Origin: Codonopsis lanceolata
Lineage: Eukaryota > Streptophyta > Magnoliopsida > Asterales > Campanulaceae
Direction of reading: 5' to 3'
DNA length: 64,000 bases
Assembly (NCBI GenBank): GCA_013146195.2
Contig: CM028377.1
Location: 5,184,239-5,248,238, forward strand
In this document: piece after piece, positions 13,128 through 25,031 of the stretch
Numbering within the stretch: position 1 is the stretch's first letter
Layout of the letters: each line of letters starts with the position of its first letter
Notes under the pieces: generated by a model
Seen by the model: the letters and a program-made list of their open reading frames with translations, nothing else
Database searches by the model: none
Told to the model about the DNA's origin: nothing
Made by a program: the position numbers and the translations under genes

Positions 13128-14075
13128 TGAAAGAACAAAAGTAGCTAGGATTCTCAAGAGAAGCCAATATAGTTTCCAATGTAACTTCCGATGTAGCTAC
13201 AATGGAAGTCACAATGGTCAGAAACGTAAAACAACGGAAGACTTAATTATAAAGCAACAAATTTATACACAAAGGTTTACCAAACAATCTACAAGCCTAT
13301 ACTTGTAGATCTAGCCTCATGGCAAAAAAAATTTCATTTAAAAAGATGAATTGTTTTACAAAAAGAATGTGAAATCACCAAACAAATACTCTCACAAGAC
13401 AACAAGACTTGGAGAGCAAAAACCCCATAGAAAAACAGGTATAGAAAACGTGGAAAGAAACAAACAGCTTCCTAAAATCAGCTAGGAAGACAAAACAGTT
13501 CCAACAGTTTTCAATGTAGCTTCTGATGTAACTACATTGGAAGCTACATTCAAATTCTGCACAATTCTGGAATTATGAATAGCTTCTGAAATTTGAATTT
13601 TTCTCCTCTGAATATTCTGCTCTGAATTTTCTGCTCTCTATATTTATGTTCAGCCGTTCCTCATGTCTCCTATTTATAATGTGGAGGAGACCTACAAAAA
13701 AATGAAGCAAACTCCAACAAGGAAAATGATTAGAACTAGAAATCAAATCAACTTCCTAATATACTAGATTCACTTACAAAAAAGATAAGGAGTCCAAGTG
13801 CACGACATTAACAAGGATTGTTACATAGATTTTGTTTCCAAAATAACTCCTAAACTTTAGGACCAAGAAAACCAAAAATCTTTAGGAATATTTTGTTTCA
13901 AAAAATGCAACAAAAAATATTTATGAATATTTTGTTTCCAAAAAATGACTCCTAAACTTTAGGACCAATAAAAACCAAAATCTAATTAAAGATTTTGTTT
14001 CCAAAAATGCCTAAACTTAGGGACCAAGAAAGGAGAAACAAAACCAAAATAGGCCATGCATATTTTACCCTTACA
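13128..14075 (-). repeat. 3' LTR of copia element A (948 bp)
   Basis: On the plus strand the LTR starts TGAAAGAACAAAAG and ends TTTTACCCTTACA, followed by ATCTCCCCCTTTG, which on the minus strand is the polypurine tract CAAAGGGGGAGAT. The first 600 bp match 30324-30910. A TATTTATA at 13671-13678 reads TATAAATA on the minus strand and is a likely promoter. It holds two copies of a short palindromic GATGTAGCTACA motif near 13172-13210 and 13512-13550. Confidence 0.85.
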
Positions 14076-15339
14076 ATCTCCCCCTTTGTTGAGCCTTTCT
14101 GGTCAAATCAAATGACAAATATTTATTCAACACCAATCAAACCATCTAACCTGCATTGGTTAGAAAAACACATCTCCCCCTGAATTTGTGCAAGGTATAA
14201 AATCAGAAATCATTTACTAAGCACAAATCAGAATATACCAATGATGTAATCACATATATACAAAACAAACATGAACAGTTTACGAGATTCATCACCATCA
14301 CCAGAAACACTTGATCTCTCTCCCCCTATTTCACCGGAAAAGGAAGAGGGAGAAACAATCTTTTAGAAATTCTCTAAAATCCAAGATTTTGAAAAACACA
14401 AGTGTTCATCATGCCTTGATCACACCCCTAACAATAACTGAGCACATCATATCCAGATTCAATACGTCTTAGCTCCACATAAAAATTAGACATCCACTAA
14501 ATATTTTCAACAAGGAGATTTTTGGAAATTGATTTGCATAGTTTATTTTAGGACAAAATTTCACCAAGCTGATATCCATACCAATAATGCATGTCCGAAA
14601 ATTTTATGCCTAAAAACATGATAACTAAAAGCTAGGAAAAAGAAAAGAAAAAAAAATGCAATCACACACAAGTGATAAAGACCAGATCAAAGGATGTAAT
14701 TCCTAATGTAGCTGCATTGGGAGAAGCATTCATCAATAATAAAATTTGTGCACTTTGCATCTTTTGTTTTCTCAACCAGATTTCTCTCCCAATATCATAA
14801 ATTTTTCATAACAAAAAAATCCATAGGTACTTTATTTCCCTAGGAATATAGCTCTACTTTATTTCAAGCTATAAAAACATGCCACTTGGAACCTTTCACA
14901 CTATTTACCAAGGGAAGCCACTTTGCTTTTGATCAACCCATGAAATCCAAGGATTCATAGTCCCAAAGAGAAAGGTGCCACAACCTTGTTCATAGGTAGC
15001 TCTTTTTCGTTTGGTAGCTTTCACACTTTTTCTTTTAAGGGAATTCAATTTTCTCAAGATCAACCCATGAGAACCTAAGTTCCATAGTACCAAGATAAAT
15101 TGCCTTATCCCTAAATTTCAAAAGGTAACTCTTTCCTTTGTGGACTTAAAACATGCTCAAGAGCTAGGAGAGAGTGAGAATTATAAAAAAAATCACAACT
15201 GATTTTGAATACAATTCTCAAGAAACCACAAGAGGTACATACATGTGAAACAATGATCTAGAGTGCCCTCTAAAGACAAAATGCAATCATACATAATTTT
15301 TTTTAAAACTAAGTGTAAAATCATATGGCACACAAAACA
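14076..15339 (-). other. Non-coding 3' region of element A
   Basis: This lies between the pol remnant and the 3' LTR. I see no conserved protein. It contains a weak internal duplication near 14900-15130, in which 'gatcaaccca' and 'catag.tagctctttt' phrases recur about 130 bases apart, and another copy of the GATGTAGCT-type motif near 14694-14730. Confidence 0.6.
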
Positions 15340-16098
15340 CAAGAAATTTCAAAAGATTAGAAAATCTCTCAAAATCAAGACACTTGGCAAATATATCAGC
15401 AAGATGATTTTCAATCCCAACATGTTCAATGCAAACAATTCTTTGTTCAACCAAGTCTCTAATAAAGTGGTGTCTTAAATTAATGTGTTTTGTTAGAGAA
15501 TGATGAACTAGATTTTTGTGCTATACAAAATGCATTGGTGTTATCAAAATATAAGGTTAACACATCAATGTGTAGCCCATAATCTTTGATCATTTGGAGC
15601 ATCCATAAAAGTTTTAAGGCTTCTCTCAAAAATATTTTGCTAAGCATGCTAATTTGTGAGAATCAACGTTATCTCTTCTCCTTGTGTATATACCATCATG
15701 AATATTACCTATCACTTGAGAGATTGGATGGTTTTTCTGTATGCGGCTGGGAATGTCATGGCTGCGATCAGTCAAATTGGACTGAATTTCTGAATGTTCA
15801 GGACCTGTTTCTGAATCTGGCAAATTTCTGACCAATGTAGCTTCCGATGTAGCTGCATCCGGAGCTACATTGGGAGCTATATTCTGAGTCACATTCTCTG
15901 AACTTCCAGGACTTGCAGATTCTGTATGTTTTGGTGCAGGTGCACTGATTGCAGGAGCAGTTCTAAAGATTGTGCAGGAGATTCATGATATCCAAAGTCA
16001 GGAGATTCATCATAGGACCACTTAGCACCAGGACATATATCAAAGGGCTCACAGTACTTGGATCTTTCATTCTTGTAACTGCCTTTGGGAACCCACAT
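15340..16098 (-). pseudogene. Element A pol remnant: hinge before RT joined to the end of RNase H
   Basis: Minus-strand reading begins with a MWVPKG motif, typical of the gag-pol border in SIRE-type copia elements. It continues through a hinge with HPISQVIGNIHDG and TRRR, the segment that normally sits just before RT. It then jumps, near 15640, to RNase H sequence with LLWMLQMIKDYG, a DNTNAF motif, an IRDLVEQ segment and a LADIFAK end. Protease, integrase and RT are missing between these landmarks. Frames change between blocks, so no single product is made. It is a large internal deletion derivative, and two junctions (near 15890 and 15640) record it. Confidence 0.7.
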
Positions 16099-16158
16099 CT
16101 TTTTAAAGGTTTTTGGTTGCTGATTCTGTACCTTCTAATGTAGCTTCGAATGTGACTT

Positions 16159-16416
16159 TCAATGTTGCTGCATTGATTGCTGCATTCGATGCTGCATCTG
16201 ATTTCGTACCAACAAGGCCTGCCTTACCTCTTCCTCATAGACATCTTTTTTAAGAAAACAGAATGGCTGAATATGATCAGGCTTGTGACAAAAATGACAC
16301 ACAAAAATTTTCTTTCTTGATTTGGGGTTTTCAAAGAAATTTGGATTTTGAAAATTTTGTGTGGGCTGTTTAGGTTCAGAAGTACCTTCACCTTCTCTAA
16401 CAAATATATTTGGCAT
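16159..16416 (-). pseudogene. Element A gag C-terminal piece with zinc knuckle
   Basis: The 85-residue frame carries CHFCHKPDHIQPFC, an exact C-x2-C-x4-H-x4-C nucleocapsid knuckle, followed by a basic stretch and a Gln-rich tail. It is separated from the main gag frame (ending 16520) by stops. In copia gag proteins this knuckle binds the genomic RNA. The Gln/Met-rich end is encoded by a variant of the element's repeated GCTGCAT motif at 16137-16200. Confidence 0.7.
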
Positions 16417-16519
16417 AAAACCAATTCCTGACTTACCTGAATTTTCCGGAATTCAACATCTCATCCATTTTTTGTTGGCTTGAGTTCCATTTAGCCATGG
16501 TTTCATTGGCTAGGATGAG

Positions 16520-17618
16520 CTATTCTTTCAGATTTTCAATCTCCACATCCTTCTTGGTCAACATACATTCCAGCCTTGTGATACACTCCTTCTGATCTTC
16601 ATTTACCTTTTTTAGCAAATCATTTGTCTTTCCAAGCAATGTAACTTGATAAGCCCTTTTCTCCCAATCCTTGTACAACTCTTTGTAACCTTCCAACAGA
16701 TCTGATTCTGATTCTCCACCGTCTTCTGTGACAGAGGAGTTAAAATAGCAATGATCTTCCCAGCTTCTGTCCATTGTAGCTTCTGATGTAGCTACATTCG
16801 GAGCTACATTGGCCGAAAATCCTGTAAAGTTAGATGGAGAGTTGTGTACAGCAGTGAGAGTGATGAGATCACCTAGATCTTCATCATCACTATCACTCAA
16901 AGTAGCAGAAAAATTCAAACCCTTCTTTTTCAAAGTATTAGCACATTGATTAGCATAATGCCCAAACCCTTGACAAGCCCTATATTGAATAGAATCAATA
17001 TTTTTACTTCTAGATGTAGGCTGTTTAGCAAACGGATTGGTAAAAGATTTTTCAGGGGTTTGAACAGAACTTTCTTTGGGAGCAAACTTGCTAGGCTCAG
17101 TTTTGAAAATAGTTTTGGTGATAGAAGATGGAGATCTGTTTTGTCCCTTTGCTTTCAAAATATTTTTAAACTTTGTTGTTAAAAAATCCATTGACTCTTC
17201 ACCAAAATCAGATTCCTCAATCTCCTTATGCAATTTAATCAATTCAGAAGAGATATCAACAACAGAAGGAAAAGCAATACTTTCCACAGAAGGAGTAGAA
17301 GATGATGCACCTTTGCCTTTATTCTTAATATGCTCATTGAGGTTTAACTCAAAATTTTGAAGAATACCAACTAGTCTTTCAAAACCAATTTTGTCAATAT
17401 CATGAGTTTCCTCAATAGCACAAATTTTCACATTAAATCTTTCACGCAAAGTCCGCATCATCTTGCTAACAAGACGATCATTAGTGATAGGATCACCCAA
17501 AGCAAGAGCAGTATTAATATCTTCATCTTCATTCATTCTAGTGTTAGTGTTCTCAAATTGAGTAGTAAGCATTCTAAGTTTTGAAGCACGAACACTAACA
17601 GGACCTTCACATAAGGTT
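16520..17618 (-). pseudogene. Element A gag, C-terminal part (UBN2-type)
   Basis: The reading frame enters from the element B insertion at 17619-17623. It shows the copia gag body: a 'SKLRMLTTQFENT' segment, 'MMRTLRERF', 'CAIEETHDIDKIGFERLVGILQNFE', then a low-complexity linker and a degenerate first knuckle (QYRACQGFGHYANQC, where the first Cys is Tyr). It ends with a coiled-coil-like tail. The frame stays open for over 1 kb, so the coding body is well kept although gag is split. The residues NVAPNVATSEAT arise from the element's repeated 38-base motif. The matching N-terminal part is at 29946-30269. Confidence 0.8.
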
Positions 17619-17623
17619 TGAAG

Positions 17624-18675
17624 TGTAAGTCCAGAAGTCAACAAACAAGGCTAGAGGGGGGGGTGAATAGCCTTTTAAAACTTCAAGGGTTGATTTATAA
17701 AACTTTTAAAGTTGACAGCGGGGAACTGGTTTTGTCAGTCAGGTGATATTGGTCAGCTGACTAACGCTTTTAAAATGTCTTAAGTAGATGAAAATTGGTC
17801 AGCTGGCTGACACAACGATTTTTCAAAGAAGTTTGTTGTTAAAGGTAGATCACTAACAATGAAGAGGAAACTGAAAAACAATTTACTAGAACAAATAAGT
17901 AAACATTATGTTAGAACTGGTTGACACTTAATCAGTTGAAAACTTCTTAAGTGTTAGGTAAGTTTGCAAGAGTAAAAATAATGGCTGACAAAATCAATTG
18001 AAGTGGTTCACAGATAAACTGCTACGTCCACTACCAAGCTGGTCAGGGTTGGATTTTGAAGTGCACTAATTTTATTAAAAATCTGATTGATCTCTAATGG
18101 ATTAGTGTACAACAAAGACCAGTGTTTATGGAGAATGATTGAGTAATAATCAATCTCGTGAGACAAACTGACTGATTTCAAAATGATATGAAAAAGATCA
18201 CTCAGTGTTTTCCTGAACAATAACTAGAAAGAATTGTACAAGAATGATTATCTAGCTATGGTTTTTAAGAAGACTAAGGCATAGAGAGAATTTCTTGAGA
18301 GTATAAGGCTTCAGACTTCTATATCTTCAAAAATGCTTCCAGTGGGCATTTATAGATGAACTTCAAGAGTAACCCGTTAGGAACACATTTTGAATTTGAA
18401 AATGTGTTTGGCAGAGGATATATCTTCAAAAGATCGCAAAAGATCCTAGGAAAGAATATCTAACAGAGTATCTACCAAAAACATAAAATGAGAAAGTGTC
18501 AGTACAAGTATTAGTTCAATCAAATAAGGAAAGCAAGCTGACACTTAAAACGTTAGGGTCAGCTAAAACAAGTAACTGACAAGCAATTACATGCTGACCA
18601 AAATATCTTTAAGCTTTTGGCTGACAATCAAGTGGAATGATCTTAAGCAAATTTAATTTAATGCAAGATTCAACA
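17624..18675 (-). repeat. 3' LTR of copia element B (1052 bp)
   Basis: Plus-strand ends are TGTAAGTCCAGAAG and GCAAGATTCAACA. Next to the inner end, ATCTCCTCCTATT reads as the polypurine tract AATAGGAGGAGAT on the minus strand. ATTTATA at 18348-18354 is a minus-strand TATAAAT. It carries GTCAGCTGACT-type motifs near 17735-17812. A 70-residue frame inside is present in both LTRs only because LTRs are copies. Confidence 0.88.
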
Positions 18676-18910
18676 ATCTCCTCCTATTTGCTTAAAACCA
18701 TTCTCTTGAAAGCAGAAAGCCAAAAGTTCTTAAGTTCCTGCAAAAGAGATGTTAGAACAGCAAGCAGATAACATATGAAGGAAAGTAGCTTGGAAATTAA
18801 AAGTATGTAATTGTAATCTACAAGTAAAACAGAAGTTCTAAATCATTCAAAGTTTGAGAGAGTGAGAGATTCAGTTTGCTGATGTGGATCCTTCAGTTGG
18901 CTTTTCTACT

Positions 18911-19387
18911 TCAACTGATGGACCAACTTCGCCTTCGACTTCGGCTTTTGTCGAGTGCGACTTCATTTCCATCGACTTGTTCAGTTTGATTTCCAACTTC
19001 AGCTTCAGTGTCTTGTTCTGCTTGATGATCAGCTTCTTTCTCTTTTTCTTTGTCAGCTTTAGTCACTGGCTGATCAGGCATAAGTTTCAAACGCTGCCTA
19101 AGTATTCTGTTTTCAGCCAGATAAGTATCAGCCCTTGCTTTCTGATTCTTCTCCTCCTTAATGGTTTGAAGCGGCGTGGCTTCAGCATTGAAAGCTCTGT
19201 TGGCCCATTCTTGCTGATAGAGCAGTATGGTCCTCCAGTCATCCATATGAGCTTCTCGAGGAGCACCAGCAGCAATGGCAGCTTGCACCTCAGTGGTGAT
19301 GATCTGGGTAAGGTTGGGAAGCAGAGAGGCAACTTGCTGTTGAAGGGTGGCAAGCTGGTTGGTGTGATGAGTAAAGGCTGACTTCAT
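18911..19387 (-). pseudogene. Element B env-position region, coiled-coil C-terminal part
   Basis: A 158-residue frame. It begins with helical, Gln/Leu-rich sequence (HHTNQLATLQQQVASLLPNL), has a central 'RADTYLAENRILRQRLKL' heptad-like segment, and ends in an acidic/basic Glu-Lys tail. A C-terminal coiled coil is a reported property of the extra ORF in SIRE elements. I see no signal peptide or convincing membrane segment. It is out of frame with the upstream pieces, so the region no longer makes one protein. Function is unknown. Confidence 0.55.
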
Positions 19388-19413
19388 CTGAAGATGGTGA
19401 ACATATAGGAGGT

Positions 19414-20507
19414 CTAGTTTGGCTTACAAAGAGAGAGATCCTGATGGAGTAGGTTCTGGAGCAGGTGGCTGAGAGGGTACATGACCACTGGAGAAGTGCT
19501 GAAAGGTGTGAATGTCAGCATCCTCAGGGTCAGGAGGAAAGAAGACATCCATAGGGTGGCTGGGATTTGGGCTTCAGGTTCAGGTACATGGTCAGGGACA
19601 GGTTCAGGGATAGGCATTTCTTCAGGGAAAACAATTTTGGTGCTTGTGGGATGAAGTAGAGCTTTGGAGATGATCTGTCTTTGTTTTCTGGCTTTTCTAC
19701 TGGCTAGTTGTGAAGGAGTGAGAAGGGACTCATATTCAGAAGTGGATTGAGAAGAGTCAGAAGAGGAGTCAACAGATGATTGTTTCACTGATTCTTCAGA
19801 AGAATGAGGATCAGAGTCATCAGCTGAAGAAGGAGTAGAGAGGGCAGGTTTGTGAGCATTTAGAGGACTGACAGATAGAGGGAGAGAGGAATGAAGGGAT
19901 AGATCAAGCATGATAAAGAGAGGGGAGGCCTGGTGTGGGTAAGAAGGTAAGTTAGTTTCTAGAGGAGTGGGAGAAGCAGCTACAGTGTCAGCTGAAGAGA
20001 GAATTATTGCAGCTGAAGGATCAGTTAGATGGACAGGTGCAGCTGACACAGTGAGGATAGGTGCAGGAATAGTATCAGTCAAGGGGGAATGGAAATGAGA
20101 GGAGTGAATGACACAACTATTGCTGGAGTGGGTATGGCTGACATAGCAAGGGAAGAAGTTGGAGTGACTGACACAGGAATGATTGTTTCTGGGACAGATG
20201 AGGGGGTAACTGACACTGGAATGGCTGAAGTTGGTGTGATTGACATGGGAGTAGATGACACAGGGATTGATGTTGGTGGAACTGATACTGGCATAGTTGG
20301 TGTAGGGAGTGAAACAGTGACTTGGAGAATTGAGGTGGAGGCTTCAACAGTGGGAGTGAATGATGGTAGAGAGATTGGTTGTAGAGTGTAGGTAAAAGGT
20401 GGTGTTGGTTTTGCTGTGGTAGAAACTGGCAAGGCTGTGGATGAAACAACAAATGGGACTGAAGATGGTATAGTATGAGGAATGGTAGGAATGGATTCAG
20501 AGATCAA
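19414..20507 (-). pseudogene. Element B env-position region, Ser/Thr/Pro-rich (mucin-like) part
   Basis: Two overlapping frames (20507-20079 and 20082-19414) encode highly Pro/Ser/Thr-rich sequence. The first has short tandem units of the type 'IPVSVTPTS' with variants such as 'TPTSAIPVS'. The second has a Ser/Asp run followed by a basic patch (SRKARKQRQ) and PEPVP/PEPEA units. A frame shift at about 20080 separates them. On the DNA the units are about 30 bases long and contain the element's own CTGACAC/TGACATG motif, so the protein repeats grew by slippage. The role is unknown. Confidence 0.55.
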
Positions 20508-20561
20508 GGGGGCAGGATGACTAGATAAAGCATCAGGGAAAGCAGTACTTATAGAAGCTCC

Positions 20562-21362
20562 TCATGGCATGGAGGCCATATATCTGTGTAATTCTATATA
20601 GGCTTGATTGGCAGAATTGACAGCATCTTGGACATACTTGTATGCAGCCCTTTGGATTCTGGCTAACTTGGCTGGCTCTACAGAAGGTTTTTCCCAGTCC
20701 TGGTTGATTTCATCATCTTCAGGCAGGGCAAGTCTGCCTACAAGGAAGGGATCATTGTGGGGAAGGGCTGGCAGTTCATGTACTTTATTGTATATGGTCC
20801 AAGCTAAGAATATCAGCTCATCTTGAACAATTCTATCATTTGAGAGATAGAATCTGTTCCAGAGCAGTGGTAGAGGGTCAAAGTATTTGCCATAGTTGGC
20901 CACAAGGTCTTCTTGACTGAGGTTGGGGGTGACAGGATACAGGACATAAGGTTTTAGTTTAAGATTATGGTCAATGTACTTGATAGGATTGACTGGGTGT
21001 TTCTCAGACTTCTTCTCCTCATGGAAAGAAAGGATAATCTGAACAAAGTATGGTAGATGATCTATTGGGAAAACCCAGTTAGGAGGAATGGGAACTGGAT
21101 TAGCCTGGTAGTAGGAGTGTCTAGGATTGAAAGTTGGATTCCTAATAGGTGGGAAGAACTTGATTGGTGCAGTGTTGGGAGACCTAGGATTGGAAGGGAG
21201 AGAGATTGGTGCAGGATCAGTGACAACAGGAGGTGGGGAAAAAGGAACAAATGTACCTGGATTCAGTTCAGGATTTCTTCTTTGTCTCTTTGGAGTAGTG
21301 TCAGCTGCTAATGTCAGTCCTCTCCTTCTAGTTTGCCTTCTTTCTGGTACATCACTGCGCAC
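20562..21362 (-). pseudogene. Element B env-position region, middle part
   Basis: A 266-residue frame, in register with the part at 21414-22337 but separated from it by a stop. It starts with a basic stretch (TRRRGLTLAADTTPKRQRRN), a possible nuclear signal. A Pro-rich linker follows, then a globular-looking segment with Trp/Tyr/Phe-rich text (YFVQIILSFHEEKKSEKHPV, LLWNRFYLSNDRIVQDEL) and a helical C-terminus. I do not recognise a named family with certainty. Confidence 0.5.
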
Positions 21363-21413
21363 ATCACCGATCGACCAACATCACCGGTGACCAACATCAC
21401 TGCTTGAGCATCC

Positions 21414-22337
21414 TCACCGGTGACCGGTTCTTGACCTCCGACCACCTGGCTGACCCCTTGTTGGCTGACCACTTGGCTGATCAATTTCCGGTTGCTGAGC
21501 AACATCATCTGGCTGACTAGAGGAAACAACCGTAAGAGCTTGGGTCCTTGTTCTTCGTGGTCTTCTGCTAGGCTGGGCTGTGGAAACTTCCTGACCAAAA
21601 CGACTTGAGACATTTGCCCGCCTGATGTCAGCTGCAACATATTTCTTGACTTTAACAGCTTCCAGGTCACCAATTTTGATGAGTTGATGCTGGAGAGCTG
21701 GGAGGGAACGAAGAAATTGATTGATGATCAGATGGTGGGTAAGCCTTGGATTCCCAGAAGCCATATTTTCCTTGTATTTTGCTATGTTCACTTTCACACA
21801 CTCGACTAGAACTGCACCCCAGTTCATCTCGCAATTTTCTATAATGGCTTCCATGAGGAATAGTTGAGCTTCCATGATTTTGTCTTGCCGTCCTGATTTA
21901 ATAATGAGGCACTTGTCCAAAATAGTAGCTAGGGCATAGCGAAGAGGTGCGAATCGGTGCTTGTGCCTGTCAAATGCCAGTTCAACAGGTACCTCACCTC
22001 TCATGGTTATCCACCCTGCGCGTTGAGTTTTGTCTAGAACGGTATAAGTGGTTGAACCATCATCATAGAGATTTGGGAAGGCATCTGTGATAGACTCAGA
22101 GTCAAATATAATGGGGACTCCTCTAATAGTGCCAGTGAGAGAGAAAGGGTCAACTGGGTTTTCCTCCATACCCATGAAGAACTTTTTAGTCAGCTGGCAA
22201 CTGTAAGTGCGAATGTTGAAGGAGAGAAGAGGCATCAACCCAGATGCAGTAACAAGATATATTAGTTCAAGCCCTAATGATTCTTCATTCAAAGAGCCAA
22301 CATCCAGAAGACATCTGATTGCTATGTTAGAAGCCAT
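21414..22337 (-). pseudogene. Element B env-position region, N-terminal globular domain
   Basis: A 307-residue frame beginning MASNIAIRCLLDVGSLNEES. It has a globular body with a 'LTGTIRGVPIIFDSESI' segment, 'RYALATILDKCLIIKSGRQD' and 'NWGAVLVECVKVNIAKYK', then a basic Arg/Gln/Pro tail. It resembles the domain annotated as 'putative plant transposon protein' in plant databases; this is from memory of the pattern, not a search. It lies downstream of RNase H, where SIRE elements keep their extra gene, and is well preserved over 900 bases. Confidence 0.55.
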
Positions 22338-23367
22338 TTTCCTGCATACATAGAGTAGTTAGAGAAGAAACAGAGCTAAAGAAAATGAGAGAGAAGAAAG
22401 AAGATTGTTGTTACTAGAAGAGTTTGTTTTTAGGGTTTGAAGAAGGAAGAGGTTTGAAGAAGAAAGGATTCTTAGTGAGAGAAAGATAAGTGAAAAGTGA
22501 AGAGAGTGGGTTCTAAATATATAAGAGATAGGTACGGATACATATAAGAGTTAGTGGGTTTTAAAAATGAAGATATGGAGTGTAGTGATAAAGTACACAA
22601 AATTTTGGTTTTTGTGATAAAAATAGTGATTTATGACAGAGAGTTATTATCACAATGATGAGCCGTTTTTGTGTAACCACGTCATTTCAACCGCCAGAGT
22701 TGGTGGGATAGTGGAAAGGTCAATTTGGCTTTTCAAAAAGCTTCGCGAGTTCCAAGGAAGAATAAAAAGGCAGGAAATAAATAAAGAATTTTTAATTATT
22801 TTGAGAATAAATCTTAGCTAAGATACAATCAGCTTTGATTTAAGGCTCAGAGGCTACCTGGACAGTGACTATATGTCAGTCACTAAGTTGTCAGCTTAAT
22901 CAATAGAGAGTAAAGAGTTTTCTGCTGAACATATGTTAACTATAAGATGTCAGCTGTGAATATGTGTCAGCTACTGGCTGACAAGCTTTTGATTCTTAGC
23001 ACGGTTCCAACCAGAAGTGAAGGTACATTTTTGTCAGCTGATGGCTGTCAATATTTGTCAACTTTGGCTGATCAACCATACAATTTCGAAGCTGAGGATC
23101 TTCATTTGTCAGCTACTGACTGACCAATTCTTACTATCTTCACAATGTCAGCTGATATAATTTTTTCAGCTAGATGAGCATCAACTAACAAACTGAAGGA
23201 AGCTAATGTCCTGCAAAGATTAGAAAATTCAAAGTATCTTTCTATGACATTATTAGCATTCCTAATTCACCTCTTAAAAATGCAAACCTATCAGATTTTA
23301 AAGCTTTTGTAAAGATGTCAGCTAATTGAAATTCCGTAGGAACATATTCTAGCCGAACATTGCCTTT
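22338..23367 (-). other. Element B spacer between RNase H and the extra coding region
   Basis: Non-coding, and it includes many copies of TGTCAGCT / GGCTGACAA type motifs between 22871 and 23160. The A/G-rich stretch at 22340-22530 lies just before the start of the extra frame and could be its leader or an internal promoter region; that is inference. Confidence 0.55.
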
Positions 23368-24669
23368 TTAAACATGATCTTTTAATAAGTGATATCTAAT
23401 GTCTATGTGTTTGGTTTTAGAGTGCATAACAGGATTTTTTGAAACTGAAATAGCAGAAGTATTATCACAATAAATAGGACATGTTCCCATTTGCATTTCA
23501 TAATCCATCAGTTGTTGTTTCATCCAAAGGATCTGAGAGCAACAGCTTCCAGCAGCAATATATTCAGCTTCAGTAGTTGAGGTGGAAACTGAGGCTTGCT
23601 TTTTGCATGCCCTAGATATCAGTCTGTTTCCAAGGAACTGACATGTTCCACTGGTGCTTTTTCTATTTACTCTGCAAGCTGCAAGGTCAGCCTCTGAATA
23701 TCCAATCAAATTAAAAGAAGAGTCTCTGGGATACCAAATGCCAAATTTTTCAGTGTCAATCAAATATCTAATAATCCTTTTTACATCAATCATATGAGAT
23801 TCCTTTGGATTAGCTTGAAAACGAGCACATATACATACAGCAAACATGATGTCTGGTCTGCTAGCAGTTCAATAGAGAAGTGATCCAACTATACCTCTGT
23901 ACTCAGTTGTATTAACTGGTTTACCTTTTTCATCAGTGACCAAGTGACATTCAACTCCCATTGGAGTGTTTGCTGAATTTGCTTCTTGAAGATTGTATTT
24001 CTTGATCAGCTCTCTTGTGTATTTTGATTGATGGATAAAAATTCCTTCTTCAGTTTACTTAATTTGCAAACCTAGAAAGTAAGTGAGTTCTCCCATCATG
24101 ATCATCTCAAATTTTCCTTTCGTAAGATTTTCAAATCTTTTACACAAAATTTTATTAGTAGATCCAAGAATAATATCATCAACATAAATTTGCACTAGTA
24201 GAATATTACCTTTGTGCTTTAAAGAGAAAAGAGTAGTATCACTTTTACCTCTTTGAAACCCTTTTTCCATAAGGAATTTGGATAAATTTTCATACCATGC
24301 TCTTGGGGCTTGCTTAAGACCATAAAGAGTCTTTCTTAGTTTGTAAACATGATCTTTCTTTTTGAGATCAAGAAAACCAGGAGGTTGCTCAACAAATACT
24401 TGTTATTGTAGATCTCCATTCAGAAAAGTACTTTTTACATCCATTTGATACACCTTGAAGTCTTTGAAGGTTGCATAAGCAAGAAATAGTCTGATGGCTT
24501 CCAGTCTGGCTACAGGAGCAAATATTTGATCATAGTCAATACCCTCCTCCTGTCGATAGCCTTGGGCTACTGATCTTGCTTTGTTTCTTGTAACATTTCC
24601 ATATTCATCCAACTTGTTTCTAAACACCCATTTTGTTCCAATGACTTGTTGATCTGAGGGTCTAGGCAC
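23368..24669 (-). pseudogene. Element B reverse transcriptase and RNase H, with stops
   Basis: Minus strand. RT starts around 'VIGTKWVFRNKLDEYG', followed by 'NKARSVAQGYRQEEGIDYDQIFAPVARLEAIR', 'VYQMDVKSTFLNG', and the catalytic YVDDI at about 24170-24185. RNase H has 'SSFNLIGYSEADLA' (the usual Asp is Glu), the EAEYIAA glutamate and YCDNTSAI. Stops interrupt after 'LNGDLQ', after 'TYFLGLQIK' and near 23870. The key RT residues remain. The enzyme would normally copy element RNA from the tRNA-Met primer. As it stands it cannot be made as one chain. Confidence 0.88.
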
Positions 24670-25031
24670 AAGTTCCCAAACTTTACACCTTTCGAACTAA
24701 TTTAGTTCTTCTTGCATGGCCTCAATCCATTGAGGGTCTTCTAAAGCTTCATCAATCTTTTTGGGTTCAATGGAAGAGACAAAAGCATGTGAATCAAGAG
24801 TTTCATTTATGGAACTACTTCTAGTTCTTAGGCCAGCAAATGGATCTCCAATGATGTTTGAAACTTAATGATGTCTAGCTTCCCTAATTTCTTTAGGAAG
24901 ATCTGCAAGAGGTTCAATTTTTAAAGGTGGGAAAGGAGGAATGTCAGCTGACTGATCAACTGCGACAGGATTAGGATTGTCAGCTGGCTGAAGGTTGTCA
25001 GCCCGCTGAAGTTCATTTTGAATATCTAAAG

